This document shows, in pieces, positions 14,851-29,200 of a stretch of 64,000 bases of DNA. Each line of letters begins with the position of its first letter. The first letter of the stretch is position 1. The position numbers and the translations under genes are program-made. The notes beneath the pieces are model-generated. The model was not told where the DNA came from and ran no database searches. It saw only the letters and a program-made list of their open reading frames with translations. Source of the stretch: Aurelia coerulea (taxonomy: Eukaryota > Cnidaria > Scyphozoa > Semaeostomeae > Ulmaridae); contig CM076947.1 of the NCBI GenBank assembly GCA_039566865.1, forward strand, positions 21,949,501-22,013,500, read 5' to 3'.

Positions 14851-16960
14851 TTAATGGAATAGATGCTTTTCGGTGGTAGTGATTCTGTACCAAATTCTCG
14901 CATCTATTGCAATCTGTTTAAAGCTCAATGTCTCTGTTCTTAAAATACTTACAGAGTTCTGATTGACATTTTTGAACTCAGCGTTTAATTTTGCATCGGA
15001 ACATTGCTTTAAAAAATCAATTGATGAGTTTCTCTGCCTTAATGGAATAGATGCTTTTCGGTGGTAGTGATTCTGTACCAAATTCTTGCATCTATTGCAA
15101 TCTGTTTAAAGCTCAATATCTCTGCTCTTAAAATACTTACAGAGTTCTCAATGACTTTTTTGAACTCACCGTTAAATTTTGCATCGGAACATTGCTATTA
15201 AAAGTCAATTGATGAGTTTCTCTGCCTTAATGGAATAGATGCTTTTCGGTGGTAGTGATTCTGTACCAAATTCTCGCATCTATTGCAATCTGTTTAAAGC
15301 TCAATATCTCTGCTCTTAAAATACTTACAGAGTTCTCAATGACTTTTTTGAACTCAGCGTTTAATTTTGCATCGGAACATTGCTATTAGAAATCAATTGA
15401 TGAGTTTCTCTGCCTTAATGGAATAGATGCTTTTCGGTGGTAGTGATTCTGTACCAAATTCTCGCATCTATTGCAATCTGTTTAAAGCTCAATATCTCTG
15501 CTCTTAAAGTACTTAGAGAGTTCTGATTGACTTTTTTGAACTCAGCGTTTAATTTTGCATCGGAACGTTGCTATTAAAAATCAATTGATGAGTTTCTCTG
15601 CCTTAATGGAATAGATGCTTTTCGGTAATAGTGATTCTGTACCAAATTCTCGCATCTATTGCAATCTGTTTAAAGCTCAATATCTCTGCTCTTATGATAC
15701 TTACAGAGTTTTGATTGACTTTTTTGAACTCAGCGTTTAATTTTGCATCGGAACGTTGCTATTAAAAATCAATTGATGAGTTTCTCTGCCTTAATGGAAT
15801 AGATGCTTTTCGGTGGTAGTGATTCTGTACCAAATTCTTGCATCTATTGCAATCTGTTTAAAGCTCAATCTCTCTGCTCTTAAAATACTTACAGAGTTCT
15901 CAATGACTTTTTTGAACTCAGCGTTTAATTTTGCATCGGAACATTGCTATTAGAAATCAATTGATGAGTTTCTCTGCCTTAATGGAATAGATGCTTTTCG
16001 GTGGTAGTGATTCTGTACCAAATTCTCGCATCTATTGCAATCTGTTTAAAGCTCAATATCTCTGTTCTTAAAAAAATGGAAAGTTCTGATAGACTTTTTT
16101 GAACTCAGCGTTTAATTTTGCATCGGAACGTTGCTATTAAAAATCAATTGATGAGTTTCTCTGCCTTAATGGAATAGATGCTTTTCGGTGGTAGTGATTC
16201 TGTACCAAATTCTCGCATCTATTGCAATCTGTTTAAAGCTCAATGTCTCTGTTCTTAAAATACTTACAGAGTTCTGATTGACATTTTTGAACTCAGCGTT
16301 TAATTTTGCATCGGAACATTGCTTTAAAAAATCAATTGATGAGTTTCTCTGCCTTAATGGAATAGATGCTTTTCGGTGGTAGTGATTCTGTACCAATTTC
16401 TTGCATCTATTGCAATCTGTTTAAAGCTCAATATCTCTGCTCTTAAAATACTTACAGAGTTCTCAATGACTTTTTTGAACTCAGCGTTTAATTTTGCATC
16501 GGAACATTGCTATTAGAAATCAATTGATGAGTTTCTCTGCCTTAATGGAATAGATGCTTTTCGGTGGTAGTGATTCTGTACCAAATTCTCGCATCTATTG
16601 CAATCTGTTTAAAGCTCAATATCTCTGCTCTTAAAGTACTTAGAGAGTTCTGATTGACTTTTTTGAACTCAGCGTTTAATTTTGCATCGGAACGTTGCTA
16701 TTAGAAATCAATTGATGAGTTTCTCTGCCTTAATGGAATAGATGCTTTTCGGTGGTAGTGATTCTGTACCAAATTCTCGCATCTATTGCAATCTGTTTAA
16801 AGCTCAATGTCTCTGTTCTTAAAATACTTACAGAGTTCTGATTGACATTTTTGAACTCAGCGTTTAATTTTGCATCGGAACATTGCTTTAAAAAATCAAT
16901 TGATGAGTTTCTCTGCCTTAATGGAATAGATGCTTTTCGGTGGTAGTGATTCTGTACCAA
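14851..16960 (+). repeat. Three identical 231-bp segments in satellite
   Basis: Segments 14851-15081, 16166-16396 and 16730-16960 are identical. Each spans more than one monomer and includes the variant GCTTTAAAAAATCAATTG, which removes a stop on the - strand and leaves a 76-codon open frame. The spacings are 7 monomers minus one base, then 3 monomers. The open frame is a by-product of the repeat, not a gene. Confidence 0.9.
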
Positions 16961-17519
16961 ATTCTTGCATCTATTGCAATCTGTTTAAAGCTCAATATCT
17001 CTGCTCTTAAAATACTTACAGAGTTCTCAATGACTTTTTTGAACTCAGCGTTTAATTTTGCATCGGAACATTGCTATTAGAAATCAATTGATGAGTTTCT
17101 CTGCCTTAATGGAATAGATGCTTTTCGGTGGTAGTGATTCTGTACCAAATTCTCGCATCTATTGCAATCTGTTTAAAGCTCAATATCTCTGCTCTTAAAG
17201 TACTTAGAGAGTTCTGATTGACTTTTTTGAACTCAGCGTTTAATTTTGCATCGGAACGTTGCTATTAGAAATCAATTGATGAGTTTCTCTGCCTTAATGG
17301 AATAGATGCTTTTCGGTGGTAGTGATTCTGTACCAAATTCTCGCATCTATTGCAATCTGTTTAAAGCTCAATATCTCTGTTCTTAAAATACTTAGAGAGT
17401 TCTGATTGACTTTTATGAACTCAGCGTTTAATTTTGCATCGGAACGTTGCTATTAATAATCAATTGATGAGTTTCTCTGCCTTAATGGAATAGATGCTTT
17501 TCGGTGGTAGTGATTCTGT

Positions 17520-20500
17520 ACCAAATTCTCGCATCTATTGCAATCTATTTAAAGTTCAATATCTCTGCTCTTAAAATACTTACAGAGTTCTCAATGACGT
17601 TTTTGAACTCACCGTTCAATTTTGCATCGGAACATTGCTATTAGAAATCAATTGATGAGTTTCTCTGCCTTAATGGAATAGATGCTTTTCGGTGGTAGTG
17701 ATTCTGTACCAAATTCTCGCATCTATTGCAATCTGTTTAAAGTTCAATATCTCTGCTCTTAAAATACTTACAGAGTTCTCAATGACGTTTTTGAACTCAC
17801 CGTTCAATTTTGCATCGGAACATTGCTATTAGAAATCAATTGATGAGTTTCTCTGCCTTAATGGAATAGATGCTTTTCGGTGGTAGTGATTCTGTACCAA
17901 ATTCTCGCATCTATTGCAATCTGTTTAAAGTTCAATATCTCTGCTCTTAAAATACTTACAGAGTTCTCAATGACGTTTTTGAACTCACCGTTCAATTTTG
18001 CATCGGAACATTGCTATTAGAAATCAATTGATGAGTTTCTCTGCCTTAATGGAACAGATGCTTTTCGGTGGTAGTGATTCTGTACCAAATTCTCGCATCT
18101 ATTGCAATCTGTTTAAAGCTCAATATCTCTGCTCTTAAAATACTTACAGAGTTCTGATTGACTTTTTTGAACTCAACGTTTAATTTTGCATCGGAACATT
18201 GCTATTAGAAATCAATTGATGAGTTTCTCTGCCTTAATGGAATAGATGCTTTTCGGTGGTAGTGATTCTGTACCAAATTCTCGCATCTATTGCAATCTAT
18301 TTAAAGCTCAATATCTCTGCTCTTAAAATACTTACAGAGTTCTGATTGACTTTTTTGAACTCAGCGTTTAATTTTGCATCGGAACGTTGCTATTAAAAGT
18401 CAATTGATGAGTTTCTCTGCCTTAATGGAATAGATGCTTTTCGGTGGTAGTGATTCTGTACCAAATTCTCGCATCTATTGCAATCTATTTAAAGTTCAAT
18501 ATCTCCTCTCTTAAAATACTTACAGAGTTCTCAATGACGTTTTTGAACTCACCGTTCAATTTTGCATCGGAACATTGCTATTAGAAATCAATTGATGAGT
18601 TTCTCTGCCTTAATGGAATAGATGCTTTTCGGTGGTAGTGATTCTGTACCAAATTCTCGCATCTATTGCAATCTGTTTAAAGCTCAATATCTCTGCTCTT
18701 AAAATACTTACAGAGTTCTCAATGACTTTTTTGAACTCACCGTTCAATTGTGCATCGGAGCATTGCTATTAGAAATCAATTGATGAGTTTCTCTGCCTTA
18801 ATGGAATAGATGCTTTTCGGTGGTAGTGATTCTGTACCAAATTCTCGCATCAATTGCAATCTGTTTAAAGCTCAATATCTCTGCTCTTAAAATACTTACA
18901 GAGTTCTGATTGACTTTTTTGAACTAACCGTTTAATTTTGCATCGAAACATTGCTATTAGAAATCAATTGATGAGTTTCTCTGCCTTAATGGAATAGATG
19001 CTTTTCGGTGGTAGTGATTCTGTACCAAATTCTCGCATCTATTGCAATCTGTTTAAAGCTCAATATCTCTGCTCTTAAAATACTTACAGAGTTCTGATTG
19101 ACTTTTTTGAACTCAGCGTTTAATTTTGCATCGGAACATTGCTATTAAAAATCAATTGATGAGTTTCTCTGCCTTAATGGAATAGATGCTTTTCGGTGGT
19201 AGTGATTCTGTACCAATTTCTCGCATCTATTGCAATCTATTTAAAGTTCAATATCTCTGCTCTTAAAATACTTACAGAGTTCTCAATGACGTTTTTGAAC
19301 TCACCGTTAAATTTTGCATCGGAACATTGCTCTTAGAAATCAATTGATGAGTTTCTCTGCCTTAATGGAATAGATGCTTTTCGGTGGTAGTGATGCTGTA
19401 CCAAAATCTCGCATCTATTGCAATCTGTTTAAAGCTCACTATCTCTGCTCTTAAAATACTTACAGAATTCTCAATGACTTTTTTGAACTCACCGTTCAAT
19501 TTTGCATCGGAACATTGCTATTAGAAATCAATTGATGAGTTTCTCTGCCTTAATGGAATAGATGCTTTTCGGTGGTAGTGATGCTGTACCAAAATCTCGC
19601 ATCTATTGCAATCTGTTTAAAGCTCACTATCTCTGCCCTTAAAATACTTACAGAATTCTCAATGACTTTTTTGAACTCACCGTTCAATTTTGCATCGGAA
19701 CATTGCTATTAGAAATCAATTGATGAGTTTCTCTGCCTTAATGGAATAGATGCTTTTCGGTGGTAGTGATTCTGTACCAAATTCTCGCATCTATTGCAAT
19801 CTGTTTAAAGCTCAATATCTCTGTTCTTAAAATACTTACAGAGTTCTGATTGACTTTTTTGAACTCAGCGTTTAATTTTGCATCGGAACGTTGCTATTAA
19901 AAGTCAATTGATGAGTTTCTCTGCCTTAATGGAATAGATGCTTTTCGGTGGTAGTGATTCTGTACCAAATTCTCGCATCTATTGTAATCTGTTTAAAGCT
20001 CAACATCTCTGCTCTTAAAATACTTACAGAGTTCTGATTGACTTTTTTGAACTCAGCGTTTAATGATGCATCGGAACGTTGCTATTAAAAGTCAATTGAT
20101 GAGTTTCTCTGCCTTAATGGAATAGATGCTTTTCGGTGGTAGTGATTCTGTACCAAATTCTCGCATCTATTGCAATCTGTTTAAAGCTCAATATCTCTGC
20201 TCTTAAAATACTTACAGAGTTCTGATTGACTTTTTTGAACTCAGCGTTTAACTTTGCATGGGAACATTGCTGTTAGAAATCAATTGATGAGTTTCTCTGC
20301 CTTAATGGAATAGATGCTTTTCGGTGGTAGTGATTCTGTACCAAATTCTCGCTTCTATTGCAATCTGTTTAAAGCTCAATATCTGTGCTCTTAAAATACT
20401 TACAGAGTTCTCAATGACGTTTTTGAACTCACCGTTCAATTTTGCATCGGAACATTGCTATTAGAAATCAATTGATGAGTTTCTCTGCCTTAATGGAATA

Positions 20501-22960
20501 GATGCTTTTCGGTGGTAGTGATTCTGTACCAAATTCTCGCATCTATTGCAATCTGTTTAAAGCTCAATATCTCTGCTCTTAAAGTACTTAGAGAGTTCTG
20601 ATTGACTTTTTTGAACTCAGCGTTTAATTTTGCATCGGAACGTTGCTATTAGAAATCAATTGATGAGTTTCTCTGCCTTAATGGAATAGATGCTTTTCGG
20701 TGGTAGTGATTCTGTACCAAATTCTCGCATCTATTGCAATCTGTTTAAAGCTCAATATCTCTGTTCTTAAAATACTTACAGAGTTCTGATTGACTTTTTT
20801 GAACTCAGCGTTTAATTTTGCATCGGAACGTTGCTATTAAAAGTCAATTGATGAGTTTCTCTGCCTTAATGGAATAGATGCTTTTCGGTGGTAGTGATTC
20901 TGTACCAAATTCTCGCATCTATTGTAATCTGTTTAAAGCTCAACATCTCTGCTCTTAAAATACTTACAGAGTTCTGATTGACTTTTTTGAACTCAGCGTT
21001 TAATGATGCATCGGAACGTTGCTATTAAAAGTCAATTGATGAGTTTCTCTGCCTTAATGGAATAGATGCTTTTCGGTGGTAGTGATTCTGTACCAAATTC
21101 TCGCATCTATTGCAATCTGTTTAAAGCTCAATATCTCTGCTCTTAAAATACTTACAGAGTTCTGATTGACTTTTTTGAACTCAGCGTTTAACTTTGCATG
21201 GGAACATTGCTGTTAGAAATCAATTGATGAGTTTCTCTGCCTTAATGGAATAGATGCTTTTCGGTGGTAGTGATTCTGTACCAAATTCTCGCTTCTATTG
21301 CAATCTGTTTAAAGCTCAATATCTCTGCTCTTAAAATACTTACAGAGTTCTCAATGACGTTTTTGAACTCACCGTTCAATTTTGCATCGGAACATTGCTA
21401 TTAGAAATCAATTGATGAGTTTCTCTGCCTTAATGGAATAGATGCTTTTCGGTGGTAGTGATTCTGTACCAAATTCTCGCATCTATTGCAATCTGTTTAA
21501 AGTTCAATATCTCTGCTCTTAAAATACATACAGAGTTCTGATTGACTTTTTTGAACTCAGCGTTTAATTTTGCATCGGAACGTTGCTATTAAAAATCAAT
21601 TGATGAGTTTCTCTGCCTTAATGGAATAGATACTTTTCGGTGGTAGTGATTCTGTACCAAATTCTCGCATCTATTGCAATCTATTTAAAGTTCAATATCT
21701 CTGCTCTTAAAATACTTACAGAGTTCTCAATGACGTTTTTGAACTCACCGTTCAATTTTGCATCGGAACATTGCTATTAGAAATCAATTGATGAGTTTCT
21801 CTGCCTTAATGGAATAGATGCTTTTCGGTGGTAGTGATTCTGTACCAAATTCTCGCATCTATTGCAATCTGTTTAAAGTTCAATATCTCTGCTCTTAAAA
21901 TACTTACAGAGTTCTCAATGACGTTTTTGAACTCACCGTTCAATTTTGCATCGGAACATTGCTATTAGAAATCAATTGATGAGTTTCTCTGCCTTAATGG
22001 AACAGATGCTTTTCGGTGGTAGTGATTCTGTACCAAATTCTCGCATCTATTGCAATCTGTTTAAAGCTCAATATCTCTGCTCTTAAAATACTTACAGAGT
22101 TCTGATTGACTTTTTTGAACTCAACGTTTAATTTTGCATCGGAACATTGCTATTAGAAATCAATTGATGAGTTTCTCTGCCTTAATGGAATAGATGCTTT
22201 TCGGTGGTAGTGATTCTGTACCAAATTCTCACATCTATTGCAATATATTTAAAGCTCAATATCTCTGCTCTTAAAATACTTACAGAGTTCTGATTGACTT
22301 TTTTGAACTCAGCGTTTAATTTTGCATCGGAACGTTGCTATTAAAAGTCAATTGATGATTTTCTCTGCCTTAATGGAATAGATGCTTTTCGGTGGTAGTG
22401 ATTCTGTACCAAATTCTCGCATCTATTGCAATCTATTTAAAGTTCAATATCTCCTCTCTTAAAATACTTACAGAGTTCTCAATGACGTTTTTGAACTCAC
22501 CGTTCAATTTTGCATCGGAACATTGCTATTAGAAATCAATTGATGAGTTTCTCTGCCTTAATGGAATAGATGCTTTTCGGTGGTAGTGATTCTGTACCAA
22601 ATTCTCGCATCTATTGCAATCTGTTTAAAGCTCAATATCTCTGCTCTTAAAATACTTACAGAGTTCTCAATGACTTTTTTGAACTCAACGTTCAATTGTG
22701 CATCGGAGCATTGCTATTAGAAATCAATTGATGAGTTTCTCTGCCTTAATGGAATAGATGCTTTTCGGTGGTAGTGATTCTGTACCAAATTCTCGCATCA
22801 ATTGCAATCTGTTTAAAGCTCAATATCTCTGCTCTTAAAATACTTACAGAGTTCTGATTGACTTTTTTGAACTAACCGTTTAATTTTGCATCGAAACATT
22901 GCTATTAGAAATCAATTGATGAGTTTCTCTGCCTTAATGGAATAGATGCTTTTCGGTGGT
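17520..22960 (+). repeat. Long-range 21/22-monomer duplication
   Basis: Bases about 17540-18960 recur about 3.9-4.1 kb later, at 21680-22900. The marker TCTCCTCTCTTAAAAT at 18502 and 22450 is 21 monomers apart; the marker TCTATTTAAAGTTC at 17544 and 21680 is 22 apart. One copy has therefore lost or gained one unit. A third relative lies near 9460-10680 (same TCTCCTCTCT marker at 10231). Confidence 0.85.
19760..21430 (+). repeat. 5-monomer tandem duplication (940 bp)
   Basis: The GTAATCTG/AACATCTC, TGATGCATCGG, CTTTGCATGGGAACATTGCTGTTAG and CGCTTCTATTG variant series occurs in the same order in both copies, offset by 940 bases (for example 19984 and 20924). Confidence 0.85.
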
Positions 22961-23299
22961 AGTGATTCTGTACCAAATTCTCGCATCTATTGCAATCTGT
23001 TTAAAGCTCAATATCTCTGCTCTTAAAATACTTACAGAGTTCTGATTGACTTTTTTGAACTCAGCGTTTAATTTTGCATCGGAACATTGCTATTAAAAAT
23101 CAATTGATGAGTTTCTCTGCCTTAATGGAATAGATGCTTTTCGGTGGTAGTGATTCTGTACCAAATTCTCGCATCTATTGCAATCTGTTTAAAGCTCAAT
23201 ATCTCTGCTCTTAAAATACTTACAGAGTTCTCAATGACTTCTTTGAACTCAGCGTTTAATTTTGCATCGGAACATTGCTATTAGAAATCAATTGATGAG

Positions 23300-26200
23300 T
23301 TTCTCTGCCTTAATGGAATAGATGCTTTTCGGTGGTAGTGATTCTGTACCAAAATCTCGCATCTATTGCAATCTGTTGAAAGCTCAATATCTCTGCTCTT
23401 AAAATACTTACAGAGTTCTCAATGACTTTTTTGAACTCAGCGTTCAATTTTGCATGGGAACATTGCTATTAGAAATCAATTGATGAGTTTCTCTGCCTTA
23501 ATGGAATAGATGCTTTTCGGTGGTAGTGATTCTGTACCAAAATCTCGCATCTATTGCAATCTGTTGAAAGCTCAATATCTCCGCTCTTAAAATACTTACA
23601 GAGTTCTCAATGACTTTTTTGAACTCTGCGTTCACTTTTGCATGGGAACATTGCTATTAGAAATCAATTGATGAGTTTCTCTGCCTTAATGGAATAGATT
23701 CTTTTCGGTGGTAGTGATTCTGTACCAAAATCTCGCATCTATTGCAATCTGTTGAAAGCTTAATATCTCTGCTCTTAAAATACTTACAGAGTTCTCAATG
23801 ACTTTTTTGAACTCAGCGTTCAATTTTGCATGGGAACATTGCTATTAGAAATCAATTGATGAGTTTCTCTGCCTTAATGGAATAGATGCTTTTCGTTGGT
23901 AGTGATTCTGTACCAAAATCTCGCATCTATTGCAATCTGTTGAAAGCTCAATATCTCTGCTCTTAAAATACTTACAGAGTTCTCAATGACTTTTTTGAAC
24001 TCAACGTTCAATTTTGCATGGGAACATTGCTATTAGAAATCGATTGATGAGTTTCTCTGCCTTAATGGAATAGATGCTTTTCGGTGGTAGTGATTCTGTA
24101 CCAAAATCTCGCATCTATTGCAATCTGTTGAAAGCTCAATATCTCTGCTCTTAAAATTCTTACAGAGTTCTCAATGACTTTTTTGAACTCACCGTTCAAT
24201 TTTGCATCGGAGCATTGCTATTAGAAATCAATTGATGAGTTTCTCTGCCTTAATGGAATAGATGCTTTTCGGTGGTAGTGATTCTGTACCAAAATCTCGC
24301 ATCTATTGCAATCTGTTGAAAGCTTAATATCTCTGCTCTTAAAATACTTACAGAGTTCTCAATGACTTTTTTGAACTCAGCGTTCAATTTTGCATGGGAA
24401 CATTGCTATTAGAAATCAATTGATGAGTTTCTCTGCCTTAATGGAATAGATGCTTTTCGGTGGTAGTGATTCTGTACCAAAATCTCGCATCTATTGCAAT
24501 CTGTTGAAAGCTCAATATCTCTGCTCTTAAAATACTTACAGAGTTCTCAATGACTTTTTTGAACTCAACTTTCAATTTTGCATGGGAACATTGCTATTAG
24601 AAATCGATTGATGAGTTTCTCTGCCTTAATGGAATAGATGCTATTCGGTGGTAGTGATTCTGTACCAAATTCTCGCATCTATTGCAATCTGTTGAAAGCT
24701 CAATATCTCTGCTCTTAAAATATTTACAGAGTTCTGATTGACTTTTTTGAACTCAGCGTTTAATTTTGCATCGGAACATTGCTATTAGAAATCAATTGAT
24801 GAGTTTCTCTGCCTTAATGGAATAGATGCTTTTCGGTGGTAGTGATTCTGTACCAAATTCTCGCATCTATTGCAATCTGTTTAAAGCTCAATATCTCTGC
24901 TCTTAAAATACTTACAGAGTTCTCAATGACTTTTTTGAACTCAGCGTTCAATTTTGCATGGGAACATTGCTATTAGAAGTCAATTGATGGTTTTCTCTGC
25001 CTTAATGGAATAGATGCTTTTCGGTGGTAGTGATTCTGTACCAAATCCTCGCATCTATTGCAATCTGTTGAAAGCTCAATATCTCTGCTCTTAAAATACT
25101 TACAGAGTTCTCAATGACTTTTTTGAACTCAACGTTCAATTTTGCATGGGAACATTGCTATTAGAAATCAATTGATGAGTTTCTCTGCCTTAATGGAATA
25201 GATGCTTTTCGGTGGTAGTGATTCTGTACCAAAATCTCGCATCTATTGCAATCTGTTGAAAGCTCAATATCTCTGCTCTTAAAATACTTACAGAGTTCTC
25301 AATGACTTTTTTGAACTCAGCGTTCAATTTTGCATGGGAACATTGCTATTAGAAATCAATTGATGAGTTTCTCTGCCTTAATGGAATAGATGCTTTTCGG
25401 TGGTAGTGATTCTGTACCAAAATCTCGCATCTATTGCAATCTGTTGAAAGCTGAATATCTCTGCTCTTAAAATACTTACAGAGTTCTCAATGACTTTTTT
25501 GAACTCAGCGTTCAATTTTGCATGGGAACATTGCTATTAGAAATCAATTGATGAGTTTCTCTGCCTTAATGGAATAGATGCTATTCGGTGGTAGTGATTC
25601 TGTACCAAAATCTCGCATCTATTGCAATCTGTTGAAAGCTCAATATCTCTGCTCTTAAAATACTTACAGAGTTCTCAATGACTTTTTTGAACTCAACGTT
25701 CAATTTTGCATGGGAACATTGCTATTAGAAATCAATTGATGAGTTTCTCTGCCTTAATGGAATAGATGCTTTTCGGTGGTAGTGATTCTGTACCAAATTC
25801 TCGCATCTATTGCAATCTGTTGAAAGCTCAATATCTCTGCTCTTAAAATACTTACAGAGTTCTGATTGACGTTTTTGAACTCAGCGTTTAATTTTGCATC
25901 GGAACATTGCTATTAGAAATCAATTGATGAGTTTCTCTGCCTTAATGGAATAGATGCTTTTCGGTGGTAGTGATTCTGTACCAAATTCTCGCATCTATTG
26001 CAATCTGTTTAAAGCTCAATATCTCTGCTCTTAAAATACTTACAGAGTTCTCAATGACTTTTTGAACTCAGCGTTCAATTTTGCATGGGAACATTGCTAT
26101 TAGAAATCAATTGATGAGTTTCTCTGCCTTAATGGAATAGATGCTTTTCGGTGGTAGTGATTCTGTACCAAATCCTCGCATCTATTGCAATCTGTTTAAA

Positions 26201-29200
26201 GCTCAATATCTCTGCTCTTAAAATACTTACAGAGTTCTGATTGACTTTTTTGAACTCAGCGTTTAATTTTGCATCGGAACATTGCTATTAGAAATCAATT
26301 GATGAGTTTCTCTGCCTTAATTGAATAAACCTTTTTCGGTGGTAGTGATTCTGTACCAAATTCTCGCATCTATTGCAATCTGTTGAAAGCTCAATATCTC
26401 TGCTCTTAAAATACTTACAGAGTTCCCAATGACTTTTTTGAACTCAACGTTCAATTTTGCATGGGAACATTGCTATTAGAAATCAATTGATGAGTTTCTC
26501 TGCCTTAATGGAATAGATGCTTTTCGGTGGTAGTGATTCTGTACCAAATTCTCGCATCTATTGCAATCTGTTTAAAGCTCAATATCTCTGCTCTTAAAAT
26601 ACTTACAGAGTTCTGATTGACTTTTTTGAACTCAGCGTTTAATTTTGCATCGGAACATTGCTATTAGAAATCAATTGATGAGTTTCTCTGCCTTAATTGA
26701 ATAAACCTTTTTCGGTGGTAGTGATTCTGTACCAAATTCTCGCATCTATTGCAATCTGTTTAAAGCTCAATATCTCTGCTCTTAAAATACTTACAGAGTT
26801 CCCAATGACTTTTTTGAACTCACCGTTCAATTTTGCATGGGAACATTGCTATTAGAAATCAATTGATGAGTTTCTCTGCCTTAATGGAATAGATGCTTTT
26901 CGGTGGTAGTGATTCTGTACCAAATTCTCGCATCTATTGCAATCTGTTTAAAGCTCAATATCTCTGCTCTTAAAATACTTACAGAGTTCTCAATGACTTT
27001 TTTGAACTCAGCGTTCAATTTTGCATGGGAACATTGCTATTAGAAATCAATTGATGAGTTTCTCTGCCTTAATGGAATAGATGCTATTCGGTGGTAGTGA
27101 TTCTGTACCAAATTCTCGCATCTATTGCAATCTGTTTAAAGCTCAATATCTCTGCTCTTAAAATACTTACAGAGTTCTGATTGACTTTTTTGAACTCAGC
27201 GTTTAATTTTGCATCGGAACATTGCTATTAAAAATCAATTGATGAGTTTCTCTGCCTTAATTGAATAAACCTTTTTCGGTGGTAGTGATTCTGTACCAAA
27301 TTCTCGCATCTATTGCAATCTGTTGAAAGCTCAATATCTCTGCTCTTAGAATACTTACAGAGTTCCCAATGACTTTTTTGAACTCACCGTTCAATTTTGC
27401 ATGGGAACATTGCTATTAGAAATCAATTGATGAGTTTCTCTGCCTTAATGGAATAGATGCTATTCGGTGGTAGTGATTCTGTACCAAATTCTCGCATCTA
27501 TTGCAATCTGTTTAAAGCTCAATATCTCTGCTCTTAAAATACTTACAGAGTTCTCAATGACTTTTTTGAACTCAGCGTTCAATTTTGCATGGGAACATTG
27601 CTATTAGAAATCAATTGATGAGTTTCTCTGCCTTAATGGAATAGATGCTATTCGGTGGTAGTGATTCTGTACCAAATTCTCGCATCTATTGCAATCTGTT
27701 TAAAGCTCAATATCTCTGCTCTTAAAATACTTACAGAGTTCTCAATGACTTTTTTGAACTCAGCGTTCAATTTTGCATCGGAACATTGCTATTAGAAATC
27801 AATTGATGGGTTTCTCTGCCTTAATGGAATAGATGCTTTTCGGTGGTAGTGATTCTGTACCAAATTCTCGCATCTATTGCAATCTGTTTAAAGCTCAATA
27901 TCTCTGCTCTTAAAATACTTACAGAGTTCTGATTGACTTTTTTGAACTCAGCGTTTAATTTTGCATCGGAACATTGCTATTAAAAATCAATTGATGAGTT
28001 TCTCTGCCTTAATTGAATAAACCTTTTTCGGTGGTAGTGATTCTGTACCAAATTCTCGCATCTATTGCAATCTGTTGAAAGCTCAATATCTCTGCTCTTA
28101 GAATACTTACAGAGTTCCCAATGACTTTTTTGAACTCACCGTTCAATTTTGCATGGGAACATTGCTATTAGAAATCAATTGATGAGTTTCTCTGCCTTAA
28201 TGGAATAGATGCTTTTCGGTGGTAGTGATTCTGTACCAAAATCTCGCATCTATTGCAATCTGTTGAAAGCTCAATATCTCTGCTCTTAAAATACTTACAG
28301 AGTTCTCAATGACTTTTTTGAACTCAGCGTTCAATTTTGCATGGGAACATTGCTATTAGAAATCAATTGATGAGTTTCTCTGCCTTAATGGAATAGATGC
28401 TTTTCGGTGGTAGTGATTCTGTTCCAAAATCTCGCATCTATTGCAATCTGTTGAAAGCTCAATATCTCTGCTCTTAAAATACTTACAGAGTTCTCAATGA
28501 CTTTTTTGAACTCAGCGTTCAATTTTGCATGGGAACATTGCTATTAGAAATCAATTGATGAGTTTCTCTGCCTTAATGGAATAGATGCTTTTCGGTGGTA
28601 GTGATTCTGTACCAAATTCTCGCATCTATTGCAATCTGTTTAAAGCTCAATATCTCTGCTCTTAAAATATTTACAGAGTTCTGATTGACTTTTTTGAACT
28701 CAGCGTTTAATTTTGATTCAGAACATTGCTATTAGAAATCAATTGATGAGTTTCTCTGCCTTAATGGAATAGATGCTTTTCGGTGGTAGTGATTCTGTAC
28801 CAAATTCTCGCATCTATTGCAATCTGTTTAAAGCTCAATATCTCTGCTCTTAAAATACTTACAGAGTTCTCAATGACTTTTTTGAACTCACCGTTCAATT
28901 TTGCATCGGAACATTGCTATTAGAAATCAATTGATGAGTTTCTCTGCCTTAATGGAATAGATGCTTTTCGGTGGTAGTGATTCTGTACCAAAATCTCGCA
29001 TCTATTGCAATCTGTTGAAAGCTCAATATCTCTGCTCTTAAAATACTTACAGAGTTCTCAATGACTTTTTTGAACTCAGCGTTCAATTTTGCATGGGAAC
29101 ATTGCTATTAGAAATCAATTGATGAGTTTCTCTGCCTTAATGGAATAGATGCTTTTCGGTGGTAGTGATTCTGTACCAAAATCTCGCATCTATTGCAATC

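Noticed and set aside
13857..16960. Open frames of 63-76 codons on the - strand within the satellite
   Set aside because: They are identical or near-identical repeats of the monomer read across units; the period is not a multiple of three, and most neighbouring units have stops. They are by-products of the repeat.
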